NCBI GenBank assembly: GCA_013076295.1
Contig: RQOL01000660.1
Location: 1,302,001-1,366,000 of the forward strand
Origin: Sanderia malayensis
Lineage: Eukaryota; Cnidaria; Scyphozoa; Semaeostomeae; Pelagiidae
Reading direction: 5' to 3'
DNA length: 64,000 nt
The notes under the pieces are model-generated. The model worked only from the letters and a program-made list of their open reading frames with translations, was not told where the DNA came from and did no database searches. Below, in pieces: positions 9,501-17,111 of the stretch (positions within the stretch are counted from its first letter, which is position 1; each line of letters starts with the position of its first letter). The translations under genes were made by a program, and so were the position numbers.

Positions 9501-11736
9501 CTATCGGGGTGTGACAAATCGGTAATCAGTCGCCACTTCCCGGGGGTCGACTTAGGGATAACGCCAAAACGATTAGTGATCAAGGAGGGCCAGGGGGGTG
9601 ATAAAAATGGCCCAGCCATTGTCCCCTCGGTAAGTTCGTCCCGTAGATAGTCATCGATAATGGTTGATTGCAGAATGGCAGACACGCAGTTGCGTTTCGC
9701 TGAGAGAGGCGCTCCCTCGCTAAGGCCAATATCGAAGCCGAAAGTAATCCCGTGGAGCACCCACTGCGCGTCAGGATGAGAGGAGTGGAGAAGAAATTCA
9801 CGCCAAGCATTAATTCGTAGCATAGTTATAACAGCCGGATAAGCAAAAATATAACGAGATACATCAAAAATAATGTCAAAGTCTAGTCACTTGCGGGACT
9901 TTTTGAGGGGTGGAGGTGACAGTGATCGTGGACGCTTCTGATTATCACCATGTTGTGCCAACTTATCGCCTGTCATCGGACATTCACGCACCCTGTGGTC
10001 GCCTTCACAAACCAAGCAAGCATGCACGTTATGGCAGGATCGGCCGAAAGGACAAATACTTTTATTCCACCGGTGACAAACGTTAAAGGCCTGAGGTTTG
10101 CGTGCTTGGGGGGTGTGGTGGACCCCAGATGTTAAAACTGTGGAGATGTACAGGGTCGGGTCTAAAACTGCCCAGGATAGCGATGCGTTGTTTGCAGCTT
10201 GCTTGCGGAATGCAGCGTCATAGGCCAACCATCCCATGCCTGGTATATCACGATGGGCCTTAGCGACGACAAGAAAATAGGCCAGCAACGAAGGTAGCTT
10301 ATCGGGCGTGAATTTTAGCACCACCGACGCAAACACGGCCCAGGCCTCGGCCCAGTCGACAAACGTAGCAATGGGCTGGAGCGTTTTCAGCAGGCGTTCG
10401 AGCTGCGCGCTTGACGGAGACATGGTAGGCAAGCGAGAAATATTGCAGAGACGTAAAAGACTGAAGTCAATAAATTCGTTTTTCTCAATCAGGCTGGCAA
10501 GGTAGCCTGGGACTGGCGGTAAACCTCCCATGACGGATACGGCTTGAGACGATGGGAGGGAAAGCCATTGTTGAGGTTCGAGGAACCAAGCTGCGGAGGG
10601 CAATGCCGCTAAATTGCTGGGCTGGGGGACAGATGATGGAGTGTGAGAGGCAGCAGGTCCCGAAATGGGGTGAATCTCCTCGGCGCCAAACGAAGAAGCT
10701 GGTGGGGCAGGTGGTGCAACCCGCAAAAAACTTGGGGGAAGCGAAAAATCGGCCTGACCTCCCTGATGACTAACGGAGGACGTACCTGCGGCCGAAGCCC
10801 GACTGTGCCCGGAGGATTGCGTGGCCAAGGCTTGATTTAGGGTATCCTGAATTTTGGATATGGAGCTCTCTAAAGCCATCAGCCGAGTTTGGGTGTCTGA
10901 ACCCTCAATTTCTTGGTTGTTTTCGGAAGCCATGAAGATGCCGACGAACACAGCGCAAACGATAAATAGTAAAATAAAGGAAAGATCTCACCCAATCCGA
11001 CGACTGTTCTTTAGTAGATCAGCGATAATAACGAGACGATGAAGGCGAAAGGTACTTCTGGTGACTGAAGTTCAGCAATAAGGAAATTCAACTAGACTTC
11101 AACGAAATGCGGCAGCGATAAATTGAATCGAACGCTATCCGAGGCACGATCGTGAAACAATGGTTAATGTACTCGTGGTCGGTATAGCTAAATACCCTTG
11201 GAGGGTTGGGAATGAGAAATGCCTAGAGACAACAATATTGGTGATGTCCGCCCCCAGGGTGTGACACCACATGATGGAGGGATCCGATTATTATTAACCT
11301 GTCAACTCTCCGTTCGAGCAAAGCAAATGATTAATGACTTCTTTCGACATTAATTCTGCTTAAATTGAAATTTAACCCGCATTTAATTATTTGGTAATGC
11401 AGGTTTACCTAACATGAGATTTTAACTCACTTGATAACAATTGCTCGATCCGCCAGTGACAGTGTCTTCACTGATTGCAAAATCTTCATGCATCCCACGT
11501 ACTGGAAAGAGAAAAATGCAGCGCACAGCTTGCTTGAAATTTCCGTCTTTTCAATCTCGTTCGGCAGCCATCTCAAAGTCAAAATAAAAATCTAATTTTT
11601 TTACCTTCACTTTGTAGGTCACACCTTCAGCAATTTCTTTATCAGAATGAGTCCATCCTATCGTCGGCTTGTGTATCAGACTTCCACTATCCCTCCACTC
11701 CGACTTGGCAATATCAGGCAGCGATTGCTTTTTCAT
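518..11736 (-). CDS. SHC: SHC-transforming-protein-like adaptor (PTB + CH1 part, 3' end outside window)
   Basis: Phosphotyrosine adaptor of the Shc family, expected to link activated receptor tyrosine kinases to Grb2/Ras at the membrane. Ten exons join in frame: 11736-11605, 11501-11431, 5400-5337, 5248-5218, 4947-4808, 4349-4298, 3475-3349, 2997-2823, 1436-1028, 661-518, about 448 codons. The PTB domain covers about residues 38-200; landmarks are GSLIHKPTIGW, YVGCMKILQS, ENISFASAGD, ACFVLECP and TIGQAFEAKYKEFL, all close to animal Shc. The CH1-like linker has two YDNP motifs (about residues 305 and 382) that fit the Grb2 SH2 rule pY-x-N. The SH2 domain must lie left of base 518. The start is the first Met after an in-frame TAA twelve codons upstream. 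The intron between exons 2 and 3 contains a 5.5 kb retrotransposon in sense orientation. Family call is firm; exon limits are manual. Confidence 0.9.
1522..1765 (+). mobile_element. MITE, family 1 (TACCGTAA termini), copy 1
   Basis: Non-coding element in a Shc intron that starts TACCGTAAAACCTCGAATAG and ends in GGGGGCTTATTCGAG, so the ends are inverted copies of one another. The interior matches the reverse complement of 60868-61135 along nearly its whole length. No ORF. Confidence 0.7.
2229..2416. mobile_element. pogo/Tc1-like MITE with TA target duplication
   Basis: 188 bp element in a Shc intron. Termini CAGTGGAGCCTCCAT and its near-perfect inverse (14 of 15 bases), flanked by TA on both sides. 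The interior repeats the motif GGTGTCCGTT. TA duplication and CAGTGGA ends are typical of pogo/Tigger-derived MITEs. Confidence 0.75.
3055..3239. mobile_element. TA-flanked MITE
   Basis: 185 bp element with inverted ends starting CAGTCAACTCTGTCTAA on the left and CAGTCAAATCTGCATAG on the other strand at the right. Flanked by TA. The interior repeats GTTCGAATTA. It sits in the Shc intron between exons 2823-2997 and 3349-3475. Confidence 0.7.
3519..3739 (+). repeat. 60-bp tandem repeat, about 3.6 copies
   Basis: Units begin ATCGCTGTTCCACTCACATC and end near CCCCTTTTGTTCAAG. Single related units recur at 15480-15550 and 46830-46915, so this is a dispersed element locally amplified in tandem. 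It lies in a Shc intron. Confidence 0.8.
3733..3772. repeat. GC-rich hairpin GGCGCGC-GAA-GCGCGCC
   Basis: Perfect 7-bp stem with a GAA loop, extended by an outer near-palindrome (ACTAGGGAGG with CCTTCCTAGT). It terminates the tandem repeat above. An identical copy is at 15552-15591. Confidence 0.8.
4024..4205. mobile_element. hAT-type MITE with 8-bp target duplication
   Basis: 182 bp non-coding element whose left end is CAGTGGCGTAGCCAG and whose right end is an imperfect inverse (GCTATGCTACTG). Flanked on both sides by GCAACATG, an exact 8-bp direct repeat as expected for hAT transposition. It is in a Shc intron. Confidence 0.8.
4601..4790. repeat. Long inverted repeat, about 82-bp arms
   Basis: Arms 4601-4682 and 4709-4790 are inverted copies differing at only a few positions, separated by a 26-bp loop. 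In the Shc intron between exons 4298-4349 and 4808-4947; transcribed, it would form a long RNA hairpin. No coding content. Confidence 0.85.
5803..5836 (+). repeat. (CATA)n microsatellite
   Basis: About eight CATA units directly at the left border of the 5837-11386 retrotransposon, so the element sits at the edge of this simple repeat. Confidence 0.9.
5837..5944. repeat. Split direct repeat B2
   Basis: Begins TAATGTTATCTCAAGAAATT and matches 6309-6417 up to the shared TTGTCCGGCC, then diverges. The same unit recurs in the second element at 35129-35236 and 35604-35712. Confidence 0.85.
6047..6312. repeat. Split direct repeat A2
   Basis: About 266 bp matching A1 at 11121-11386, from AATTGAATCGAACG to CCCGCATTTAAT. 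It abuts B1 with a shared TTAAT, the likely recombination joint. Confidence 0.88.
6309..6417. repeat. Split direct repeat B1
   Basis: Second copy of the B unit, joined directly to A2; internal sequence of the element starts after GGCC at 6417. Confidence 0.85.
6546..6800 (+). other. Plus-strand leader sequence with short MAGQE ORF, antisense to the retroelement genes
   Basis: A short plus-strand reading frame opens MAGQERKYKNKRKNSKNHNEG and then stops. The same start occurs in the second element at 35859 (MAGQEHKHNNKRKNSKNH), where it stays open for 182 codons. The conserved ATG context may be only nucleotide conservation. The remaining stretch to 7295 shows nothing else I recognise. Confidence 0.4.
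7296..8252 (-). CDS. Tyrosine recombinase (integrase) of the DIRS-like element
   Basis: 318 aa, full length for a YR. It catalyses integration of the circular DNA intermediate by site-specific recombination rather than DDE chemistry. The N-terminal SAM-like core-binding part (STQKTYSSAQKQF) is followed by the catalytic domain. The first Arg is in FFGFLRASEF, the H-x-x-R box is HSFRVGAA, then GRWSSDAYRVYIK with the nucleophilic Tyr. The start overlaps the end of the RT ORF by 28 bp in another frame, as usual in this class. No break seen. Confidence 0.92.
   Translation of the reverse strand: MDQGWQHLLTNSLASSTQKTYSSAQKQFIHFCTHYGFVDGRGSPFPISELTLLRFIASLSGTHKASSIKVYLAAVRSLQLRHGYPDPLEGSLRIPMATRGLRRIQVAPSKQKMPITPVVLTLIRSQLDLSVFDDIMLWAACLTAFFGFLRASEFTVPPEGFLAARHLTVADITTNDGLHPDRIFLNLKFSKTDQFGNGCSIVLTKSGNSLCPVLALFHYLHVRGSANGPLFRWENYSPLTKGTLNTRLQHVLRLCGWPKTFTLHSFRVGAATTAASLGFPDYLIKALGRWSSDAYRVYIKLSQSQLLSASQTLSHSVL
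8225..9823 (-). CDS. Reverse transcriptase-RNase H of the DIRS-like element
   Basis: 532 aa. The RT has AKFDIKRAYRLLPV (motif A Asp), ALPFGLRSAPRIF and the catalytic box LHYLDDFIIFG (YLDD). RNase H follows with VTSDAAGSKG, KEFIPIVLA, FRCDNMAVVQ and LPGKQNTSADALSR, which supply the acidic active-site residues. It copies element RNA to DNA. No protease domain is present, as expected for DIRS-type elements. It lies between gag and the recombinase; the ORF is uninterrupted. Confidence 0.92.
   Translation of the reverse strand: MLRINAWREFLLHSSHPDAQWVLHGITFGFDIGLSEGAPLSAKRNCVSAILQSTIIDDYLRDELTEGTMAGPFLSPPWPSLITNRFGVIPKSTPGKWRLITDLSHPDSHSVNDLIPDHNATVSYAGIPEAIATIMQLGKGTMLAKFDIKRAYRLLPVRPEDRRFLGMFWNGFYFVDLALPFGLRSAPRIFTKFADVLQSIFEQGGQHATVLHYLDDFIIFGKGDSPDCANMLHRCATICEKLGVPLAAGKTEGPSTEITFLGFILNTESLELRLPDEKVQKIHKQLSLWSTKFTGTKRELLSLIGTLQHCCQAIVLARPFLRRLIDRAHKVAKLHHHVQLSAWERDDITWWVTLLSQWNGRSLFYYRNWTQAPAVKVTSDAAGSKGFAAIYDKQWFAAPWPDNLLSLNIAIKEFIPIVLAAKVWGRSWQRLRVAFRCDNMAVVQCLQNGAAKDRHLAFLLRELTILAITLNFTFTAVHLPGKQNTSADALSRFDFQTFAHHSPDADPLPREIPSEFLMHLLFPPWTKAGSIC
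9887..10951 (-). CDS. Gag-like nucleocapsid protein of the DIRS-like element
   Basis: 354 aa. Low-complexity Ser/Ala/Pro-rich N-terminal half, then a conserved helical region, and a C-terminal Cys/His cluster (CHRWNKSICPFGRSCHNVH, then CLVCEGDHRVREC) resembling the CCCH plus knuckle arrangement of DIRS Gag proteins. Basic C-terminus RPRSLSPPPLKKSRK. A second Met, MASENNQ, seven codons in may be the real start. Role by family: binds element RNA and forms the particle. Confidence 0.82.
   Translation of the reverse strand: MFVGIFMASENNQEIEGSDTQTRLMALESSISKIQDTLNQALATQSSGHSRASAAGTSSVSHQGGQADFSLPPSFLRVAPPAPPASSFGAEEIHPISGPAASHTPSSVPQPSNLAALPSAAWFLEPQQWLSLPSSQAVSVMGGLPPVPGYLASLIEKNEFIDFSLLRLCNISRLPTMSPSSAQLERLLKTLQPIATFVDWAEAWAVFASVVLKFTPDKLPSLLAYFLVVAKAHRDIPGMGWLAYDAAFRKQAANNASLSWAVLDPTLYISTVLTSGVHHTPQARKPQAFNVCHRWNKSICPFGRSCHNVHACLVCEGDHRVRECPMTGDKLAQHGDNQKRPRSLSPPPLKKSRK
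11121..11386. repeat. Split direct repeat A1 (element 5' end, minus strand)
   Basis: Matches 6047-6312 with very few differences (for example CGAACGCTATCC against CGAACGTTATCC). It forms the upstream terminus of the gag-RT-YR element; Shc intron sequence resumes at 11387. Confidence 0.88.
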
Positions 11737-12475
11737 TTCCAGTTTCGACTCACAGCTTCGAGTATAAATTTAGGCCAATGAGAAAAAACTCATCAAAGCT
11801 GCCTGTAGATGGATTCAAAATGCGATACAGTAAGCAGGTGCCTAACTTCAGCAATAAACCTCAAGAGTACGGAAATCTTTTAAATAATGGTGCGTGTAGA
11901 ATCAAAATTGATTTGGTGTCAAATTCCTTCCTTTTAAGACGCGACTACTCAAAACTTTTATCAAATTCAAAGCCCTTTTCAAAAAAAATACGAACACAAT
12001 TCAATTAATTTAATCTCCCCCATCCCCCAAAACAATGGCTATTGTGGTGTGCGTTTGAGGTTTGGTACGTGGGCAGCAGACAATGACGTCATCTGAATAA
12101 AGGACGATTCAATTCAATGACCAAGCTACACTTTGTCACACGTTTCCACAATAACTGCATGTGGTGGGCGCTTTGTTGCAAACAAACACTTTTAACTATG
12201 GGATTATTCCGGGCATATTTAACATATACGGTCCATGAATGAAAATAAACATGACATCATATTGTACAATGTTCGCAATAGGGTCAAACTCTGAAATTTC
12301 CACTCAGCATGATGAACTGTTGTGTATTATGTTTTAAGTTCTGGCCAAAACAAATTTGTGATTTGGACAAAAAGTTTAGTATACATGAGTTGAGTTTGTA
12401 TAGGATTCAAAATGCCATTACAAATTAACTATAATAATTCAAAAAAGTTTAAATAAGTCCAGAAAAAGAGTGTGC
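11737..12475. other. Intergenic region between Shc start and cyclophilin stop
   Basis: Upstream of Shc on the minus strand and downstream of the cyclophilin gene. It contains a perfect cAMP-response-type palindrome TGACGTCA at 12084-12091, about 350 bp from the Shc start codon. Otherwise AT-rich with no ORF or repeat recognised. Confidence 0.5.
12084..12091. promoter_or_regulatory. CRE-like palindrome TGACGTCA upstream of Shc
   Basis: Exact 8-bp CREB/ATF consensus in the putative Shc promoter. An exact 8-mer can occur by chance, so function is only a possibility. Confidence 0.35.
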
Positions 12476-13891
12476 TTAATCTTTTGAAACAATAAATGGT
12501 TTATCGACAGGTAAAGACCCAGAATCTTCAATTTTGACATCCTGGTTTGGCTTATCTTGATGATTTGTTTCCACACTCTCGACTTTCTTCACAACATCCT
12601 AAAAAAACAAAAAAGTATAAATTCAGCATTCTTGATTCTAAAACTCACAAGGTTTAAAGTTAGTTGCCATTCAAAATTGAAAAAACATAACAATATTACA
12701 GAAATTGAAATCATACCATTCCTTCAAGAACCTTTCCAAAAACAACATGTCTACCATCTAACCAGGATGTTTTGTCAAATGTGATAAAGAATTGCGAACC
12801 ATTAGTATCTGCTCCAGCATTTGCCATACTAAGCCACCCTGCAGCGTAGTGATTCAGTTTGAAGTTTTCATCAGGAAATCTTTCTCCATAAATGCTTTTT
12901 CCTGTTAAAAAAAATGATATACAAGTATTGTAATACACCAATTTTTTTATAAGAAACTATGCAAAATTTTTGTGCCAGGGTTTCTTAGTATCTTGGGGTT
13001 TCATACCTAATTATGGTACGAAAAGTTTCTTAGCAAGGTTCTTAAAATTGTTGAGATTTGCCACAGATTTGTAATTCCCACAGATTTGTAATTTGTGGGA
13101 ATAAAGTGCGCAAGTTGTTTTTACCATTTTTTCCCGTTAAAACAAAACTTTTTTCAGTCACACAAAATTTCCTACCAAAGTTTCTTAAGTTTTGAAAATA
13201 GAGGCCTATGGTTTCTTATAAAGAGTTTCTTATAAAGAAGAGTGGGTGTATCAGTAATGGCAGCAGTGGCATCAAAAGTGGTAATAGTAGTAAGAGATTT
13301 GCAAGATTTTTACCTCCTGTACCATCTCCGTTAGTAAAATCACCACCTATAAAAAAATCACAAATGATATTTTTTAAAAGCCCCAAAGAAAGAGTCAGAA
13401 AATGAGCTCAGGAGAATATTGTGGAAGAAAATTCACCAACCTTGCATCATGAATTGTTTGATAACTCTGTGGAAAGAACTTCCTTTGTAGCCAAAGCCTT
13501 TCTGTGAAAAATAATATATATGTTTGAACAAATGTAGAAATGTAAACAGACATTTGAAAATAATCCACTATACTGCTATCACCAATACGAAGTGTGAGCC
13601 AAAAATGTCAGGCCAATTTTTCGAGATGATTCCGAACATAAATCAAAGAAATAAACGCATTCTCCTCCACGAAGAGCAACTAACCCCATGTGTACACAAT
13701 TCATAGAAATTCTTTGTTGTTTTAGGGACTGCTTTTCCAAACAGGCCAACAACGATCCTTCCAGCCTTTTTGCCACCAATGGAAATATCCATGAAACATT
13801 TCTTCGTCACTGTGAGCAAGTCAGCATCAGAGCTTGCAAAAGCAGCGATTAAAACAAACCCAAAAAGAAAAAGAGTTTTCAAGCCAGCCAT
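12476..13891 (-). CDS. PPIB: Peptidyl-prolyl cis-trans isomerase B-like (ER cyclophilin)
   Basis: Complete five-exon gene: 13891-13685, 13501-13441, 13346-13314, 12901-12717, 12598-12476; 202 aa, all joins in frame. It catalyses proline isomerisation during folding in the ER. Signal peptide in residues 1-23 (hydrophobic [18 protein letters not shown]). Cyclophilin core has [38 protein letters not shown] and the cyclosporin-binding Trp in [13 protein letters not shown]. The C-terminus [10 protein letters not shown] parallels the PPIB tail (VEKPFAIAKE type) that retains the protein in the ER. An exact CCAAT-N9-CCACG element about 130 bp upstream suggests induction by the unfolded protein response. 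Confidence 0.95.
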
Positions 13892-14022
13892 TCTGCACTT
13901 GCTTTTCTTGTCAAAGGGCAGATGATACAACAGAGAAAAGAAGGGATAGGCCAAAAATCAAAATATTTATAACAATTGCTTGTACCACGTGTTTCCACAA
14001 AATGGGAGCTTTTGTTTGTTGA

Positions 14023-14041
14023 CCAATCACAGGCGACCACG
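14023..14041 (+). promoter_or_regulatory. ER stress response element (ERSE) upstream of the ER cyclophilin
   Basis: CCAAT at 14023-14027, nine bases, CCACG at 14037-14041: the exact ERSE consensus bound by NF-Y with ATF6/XBP1 in animals. About 130 bp upstream of the cyclophilin start codon, in the opposite orientation, which ERSEs tolerate. A nearby CCACGTG lies at 13985-13991. Confidence 0.7.
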
Positions 14042-14096
14042 AAACATTTCGAAACAGTGAATGAAACGATGAAGCCTTTGGCAAGATGGGCTTGTA

Positions 14097-14351
14097 ATGA
14101 CCAGCATTCACAACACTTTTAAAAGTTATCTAACTACAACAAACATGAATAAACCAAAAAAGTTGAAGCCAGTCTGGAAGAGTGCATGGCGCGGCAGAAG
14201 GAGAAATTTTTATCATTTTCTCTTTGATAAGAAATTCGTGTGCAAAGCATTTGTGAAAACATCAAACGTTCTTGGTTGGCTCAAAATTGAAGAACGCCCG
14301 ACAAAATTAAAACCTGTTCTATTTACTTTAAAACCTTCTTTATTTATGTAA
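14097..14351 (+). CDS. Conserved small ORF of unknown status next to HNMT copy A
   Basis: 84-codon plus-strand frame: MTSIHNTFKSYLTTTNMNKP, then a basic region KSAWRGRRRNFYHFLFDKK. A paralogue is at 52174-52404 beside HNMT copy E, with about ten amino-acid differences and no break over about 72 codons. A decayed piece is at 33770-33870 beside copy C. I do not recognise the protein. It may simply be duplicated flanking DNA, since it sits 140-400 bp past the methyltransferase stop and may overlap its 3' UTR. Confidence 0.3.
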   Translation: MTSIHNTFKSYLTTTNMNKPKKLKPVWKSAWRGRRRNFYHFLFDKKFVCKAFVKTSNVLGWLKIEERPTKLKPVLFTLKPSLFM

Positions 14352-14488
14352 AAAGATTGTTTATTTATTTAAAAAACTCGATAGAAAAATTGTAATAATT
14401 CAAAAGAACTCGATACCGTGATCTCAGAAAATTATTTTTGAATCTTTAAAACAACAGTTTGAGCATGAACCGTGGCCTGTTGGCGCAG

Positions 14489-15382
14489 TCAGTTTCCTTC
14501 CAGCAGTAGCATACCCATTGGGTAGACATGGAAAAATTTCTTCATGTTATTCGCTCCGTATTGAACTGTGCAAGCATTCTTTACGTGGTCGTAGATTTCG
14601 CTTTGAAGATCAGCTGGAAGCTTCTGAACGTTTGTTTGCAAAAAACCCGATATCACATGATTCCTTGCAAGAAGCCCTTTCTCGTCGTTGTCACCACCTT
14701 GTTTCGTTATGAAGTCGGTGTAGTCATTTTGAAACGGGGCTTCAAAATATTTGTACTCAACTCCAAGCCCATGCAATTCTTCAGCAATGTCTTCAATTAC
14801 TACTTCCCCGTTGGCCACGCATGGAATTGCTTCGTCAAAGAGGTCTTTTACTTTCTGCGCCAAGGCATAGAATCCGTGCTTTGTATCATGAAAAATAACC
14901 AATTTACCATCTTTTTTCAGCAGGGTTTTCGCTCTGACAATTGCTTCTCCTGGTCTAGGAATGGCATAAAACACATGGGACATCAAAATCAAATCAAACT
15001 TCGTGTCTGATTTGAAATCTTCATCAAACAGCCGATCGTCAATAAAACTTTCGGTTTTTAACTCCCATGTCTTCACAATTTCCTGCAATTTCTCTCTTCG
15101 TCCGCAATCGGGTTCCACACCATGAAAATATTCAACCTTTAGGCCGAACTGTTTTACCAGCATGTCTTCAAAAATGCCATTTCCAGCCCCAATGCTCATC
15201 AGCTTAATTGGTGGCTTTCTTTCTAGTTGCTTTAGCAGTGGCACCATCAATTTTGACATTGTATCATACTGAGTGGTAGCTTTCTGGAAGCTTTCAAACA
15301 CTATGGAAAACTCCTCTTCGTTTAAAGGTAATAGGCGTGCACACGCTTTCCCAGCCATCTCTGATGGTGGTAGAGTTACCAT
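14489..15382 (-). CDS. Histamine N-methyltransferase-like protein, copy A
   Basis: 297 aa, single exon, full length for HNMT (about 290). Class I SAM-dependent methyltransferase: motif I LMSIGAGNGIFEDML (residues 61-75), acidic loop VEPDCGRR (89-96) and FDLILMSHVFYAIP as motif IV/post-motif. HNMT transfers a methyl group from S-adenosylmethionine to histamine's imidazole; the actual substrate here cannot be read from sequence. It starts MVTLPPSEMAG; a second Met eight codons on (MAGKACARLL) corresponds to the start shared with copies C and E. The lack of introns in all five copies suggests descent from a retroposed gene followed by DNA-level duplication. Confidence 0.82.
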   Translation of the reverse strand: MVTLPPSEMAGKACARLLPLNEEEFSIVFESFQKATTQYDTMSKLMVPLLKQLERKPPIKLMSIGAGNGIFEDMLVKQFGLKVEYFHGVEPDCGRREKLQEIVKTWELKTESFIDDRLFDEDFKSDTKFDLILMSHVFYAIPRPGEAIVRAKTLLKKDGKLVIFHDTKHGFYALAQKVKDLFDEAIPCVANGEVVIEDIAEELHGLGVEYKYFEAPFQNDYTDFITKQGGDNDEKGLLARNHVISGFLQTNVQKLPADLQSEIYDHVKNACTVQYGANNMKKFFHVYPMGMLLLEGN

Positions 15383-15551
15383 TACGCAACTTAACTCAAA
15401 AAGAGTCCGTTCGTGCGATTATGTAATTATCGAGATTTGAATATAAGAATAGACTCTAAGAAATGAGTCCTCTCAAACTGCAGGCAATAACAATGGAAAA
15501 CCCACCCCACTTTTGTTTAAGATCGCTGTTCCGCTCATCGAGGGCCAAAAC

Positions 15552-15591
15552 ACTAGGGAGGTGGCGCGCGAAGCGCGCCAGCCTTCCTAGT
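15552..15591. repeat. GC-rich hairpin, second copy
   Basis: Same ACTAGGGAGG ... GGCGCGC-GAA-GCGCGCC ... CCTTCCTAGT structure as at 3733-3772. Confidence 0.8.
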
Positions 15592-15634
15592 GAGAATAAG
15601 AATGAATGAATTACAACAATCGACAAAGCTATTT

Positions 15635-16111
15635 TTGTTGGGGATATGAACCGTAGTAAGTCTTTGGAATTTGGCATGACGTCGTTTTTGAATCATTGGA
15701 GCATGCGTAGTAGGGCTTTACAAAGCGAAATTTCAAACTTGCGAAGTACAAAAGTGAAAGTTTAATGGCGCCGAGCAACAGGGGAGCTGCGGTGCAAGAT
15801 TAAAATGTTAAAGTACACAAACGGAAAAAGGGATTGTATGAGAACTGCGTATGTATTCATTTCACTACCACTACCCCATCTAACTGACCAATTAGAAAGC
15901 TATCCAACCGGTCCAATGGAACACTAAACCCTGAAGAAATCCGAAATCCTTTCAGTGCAACAAAAACACAACCTTGGCCTAAGAACTCGGAATGTGAAAC
16001 ATTTGCACTACATTCTACGCATGCTCCAATGATGTAAGTTTTGATTGGCTCAGACTTACTCGATTTTTCATTGTTTAGAACAATACCGGCCAAGATTCAT
16101 ATCCCCAACAA
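15635..16111. mobile_element. 477-bp MITE with perfect 16-bp TIR and ATTT target duplication
   Basis: Ends TTGTTGGGGATATGAA in perfect inversion, with a further inverted subterminal block TCATTGGAGCATGCGTAG. Flanked by ATTT on both sides. The duplicated flank at 46979-46990 reads GCTATTTATACTA without the insert, giving the empty site. No credible ORF. Confidence 0.85.
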
Positions 16112-16473
16112 ATTTATACTATTTGATTGACATAAAACACGTGATTACTATAATTTCTTGAATACGAGGCTACGTTACGTAATAACAAGAATGTAATCCT
16201 GCTGCAGACATAAAGAAACCGACTGTCTGGTGACGTATTTTTGTAGTATTTCAGAATTTCCAGACGTATAGTGGCGGCAGGCACGGCTTGAGCATGAAAC
16301 GTGGCCTGTTGATAAAAGTGCTTGCGCTATGCTGTCTCTGTGCTGTACTGAGCAAAGCAAAAGCAATGTGACTCATAAAAAACACTGTAAAATCATACCT
16401 AATTATATTATTATATTGCTGATTTGATTGCATTTTAGTAAAATTTTCTGTGATGCATGAGAGTTTGGCGTAG

Positions 16474-17109
16474 TTAGTTTCCTTCCAGCAGTAGCATACC
16501 CATTGGGTATACATGGAAATATTTCTTCATGTTATTGGCTTCGTATTGAACTGTGCAAGCATTCTTCACGTGGTCGTAGATTTCGCTTTGAAGATCGGCT
16601 GGAAGCTTCTCAAATCTTGTTTGCAACAAAAACGATATCGCATCGTTCCTTGCAAAAACCTTTTTCTCGTCGTTGTCACCACCTTGTCTCGTTATGAAGT
16701 CGCTGAAGTCATTTTGAAACGGGGCTTCAAAATATTTGTACTTAACTCCAAGCGCTTGCAATTCTTCAGCGATGTCTTCAATTACTACTTCCTGGTTGGC
16801 CAGGCATGGAGTTGTTTCGTCAAAGAGGACTTTTACTTTCTGCGCCATGGCAGATAATTCTTGCTTGGTAGCGTGAAATATAACCAATTTACCATCTTTT
16901 TTCAGCAGGGTTTTCGCTCTAAGAATTGCTTCTGTTGGTCTAGGAATTGAATACAACACTTGAGACATCAAAATCAAATCAAACTTCGTGTCTGATTTGA
17001 AACCTTCATCAAACAGCCGATGGTCAATAAAATTTTCGGTTGCTAACTCCCATGTTTTCATAATTTCCTGCAATTTCTCTCTTCGTCCGCAGTCGGGTTC
17101 CACGCCGTG
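16474..17109 (-). pseudogene. HNMT-like copy B, 3' half (split by BEL retrotransposon)
   Basis: Codes for the C-terminal 209 residues starting in HGVEPDCGRREKL and ending MGMLLLEGN, collinear with copies A, C and E and without internal breaks. It ends at 17111, where a retrotransposon LTR begins. The missing N-terminal half is at 30250-30511, 13 kb away on the same strand. The gene was therefore interrupted by transposition and is presumably dead. Confidence 0.88.
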
Positions 17110-17111
17110 AA

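Larger units (their letters stand above)
5837..11386 (-). mobile_element. Tyrosine-recombinase retrotransposon (DIRS/PAT/Ngaro-like), apparently intact
   Basis: 5.55 kb element with gag, RT-RNase H and tyrosine recombinase ORFs in that order on the minus strand, all open. Termini are split direct repeats: A1 at 11121-11386, and at the other end B1 (6309-6417), A2 (6047-6312) and B2 (5837-5944). Read on the minus strand this is A1-ORFs-B1-A2-B2, the arrangement known from PAT/Ngaro-type elements and unlike LTR elements. A1 and A2 look nearly identical, so the copy is young. It sits in a Shc intron in sense orientation. A stretch of about 100 bp between A2 and B2 is extra to the simplest scheme. 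Confidence 0.9.
15383..16473. other. Spacer between HNMT copies A and B
   Basis: Holds a unit of the 60-bp repeat (about 15480-15550), the GGCGCGC hairpin (15552-15591) and a 477-bp MITE (15635-16111). Sequence after 16112 matches the flank of HNMT copy D near 46980. No coding exon seen. Confidence 0.6.

Noticed and set aside
14528..15010. 160-codon plus-strand ORF opposite HNMT copy A (and equivalents opposite B, C, D, E)
   Set aside because: Antisense shadow; recurs in every copy because the sense strand is conserved.
15857..16093. 78-codon minus-strand ORF beginning MAGIVLNNEKSSKSEP
   Set aside because: Lies wholly inside the 477-bp MITE, is absent from the empty-site paralogue, and has no family resemblance.
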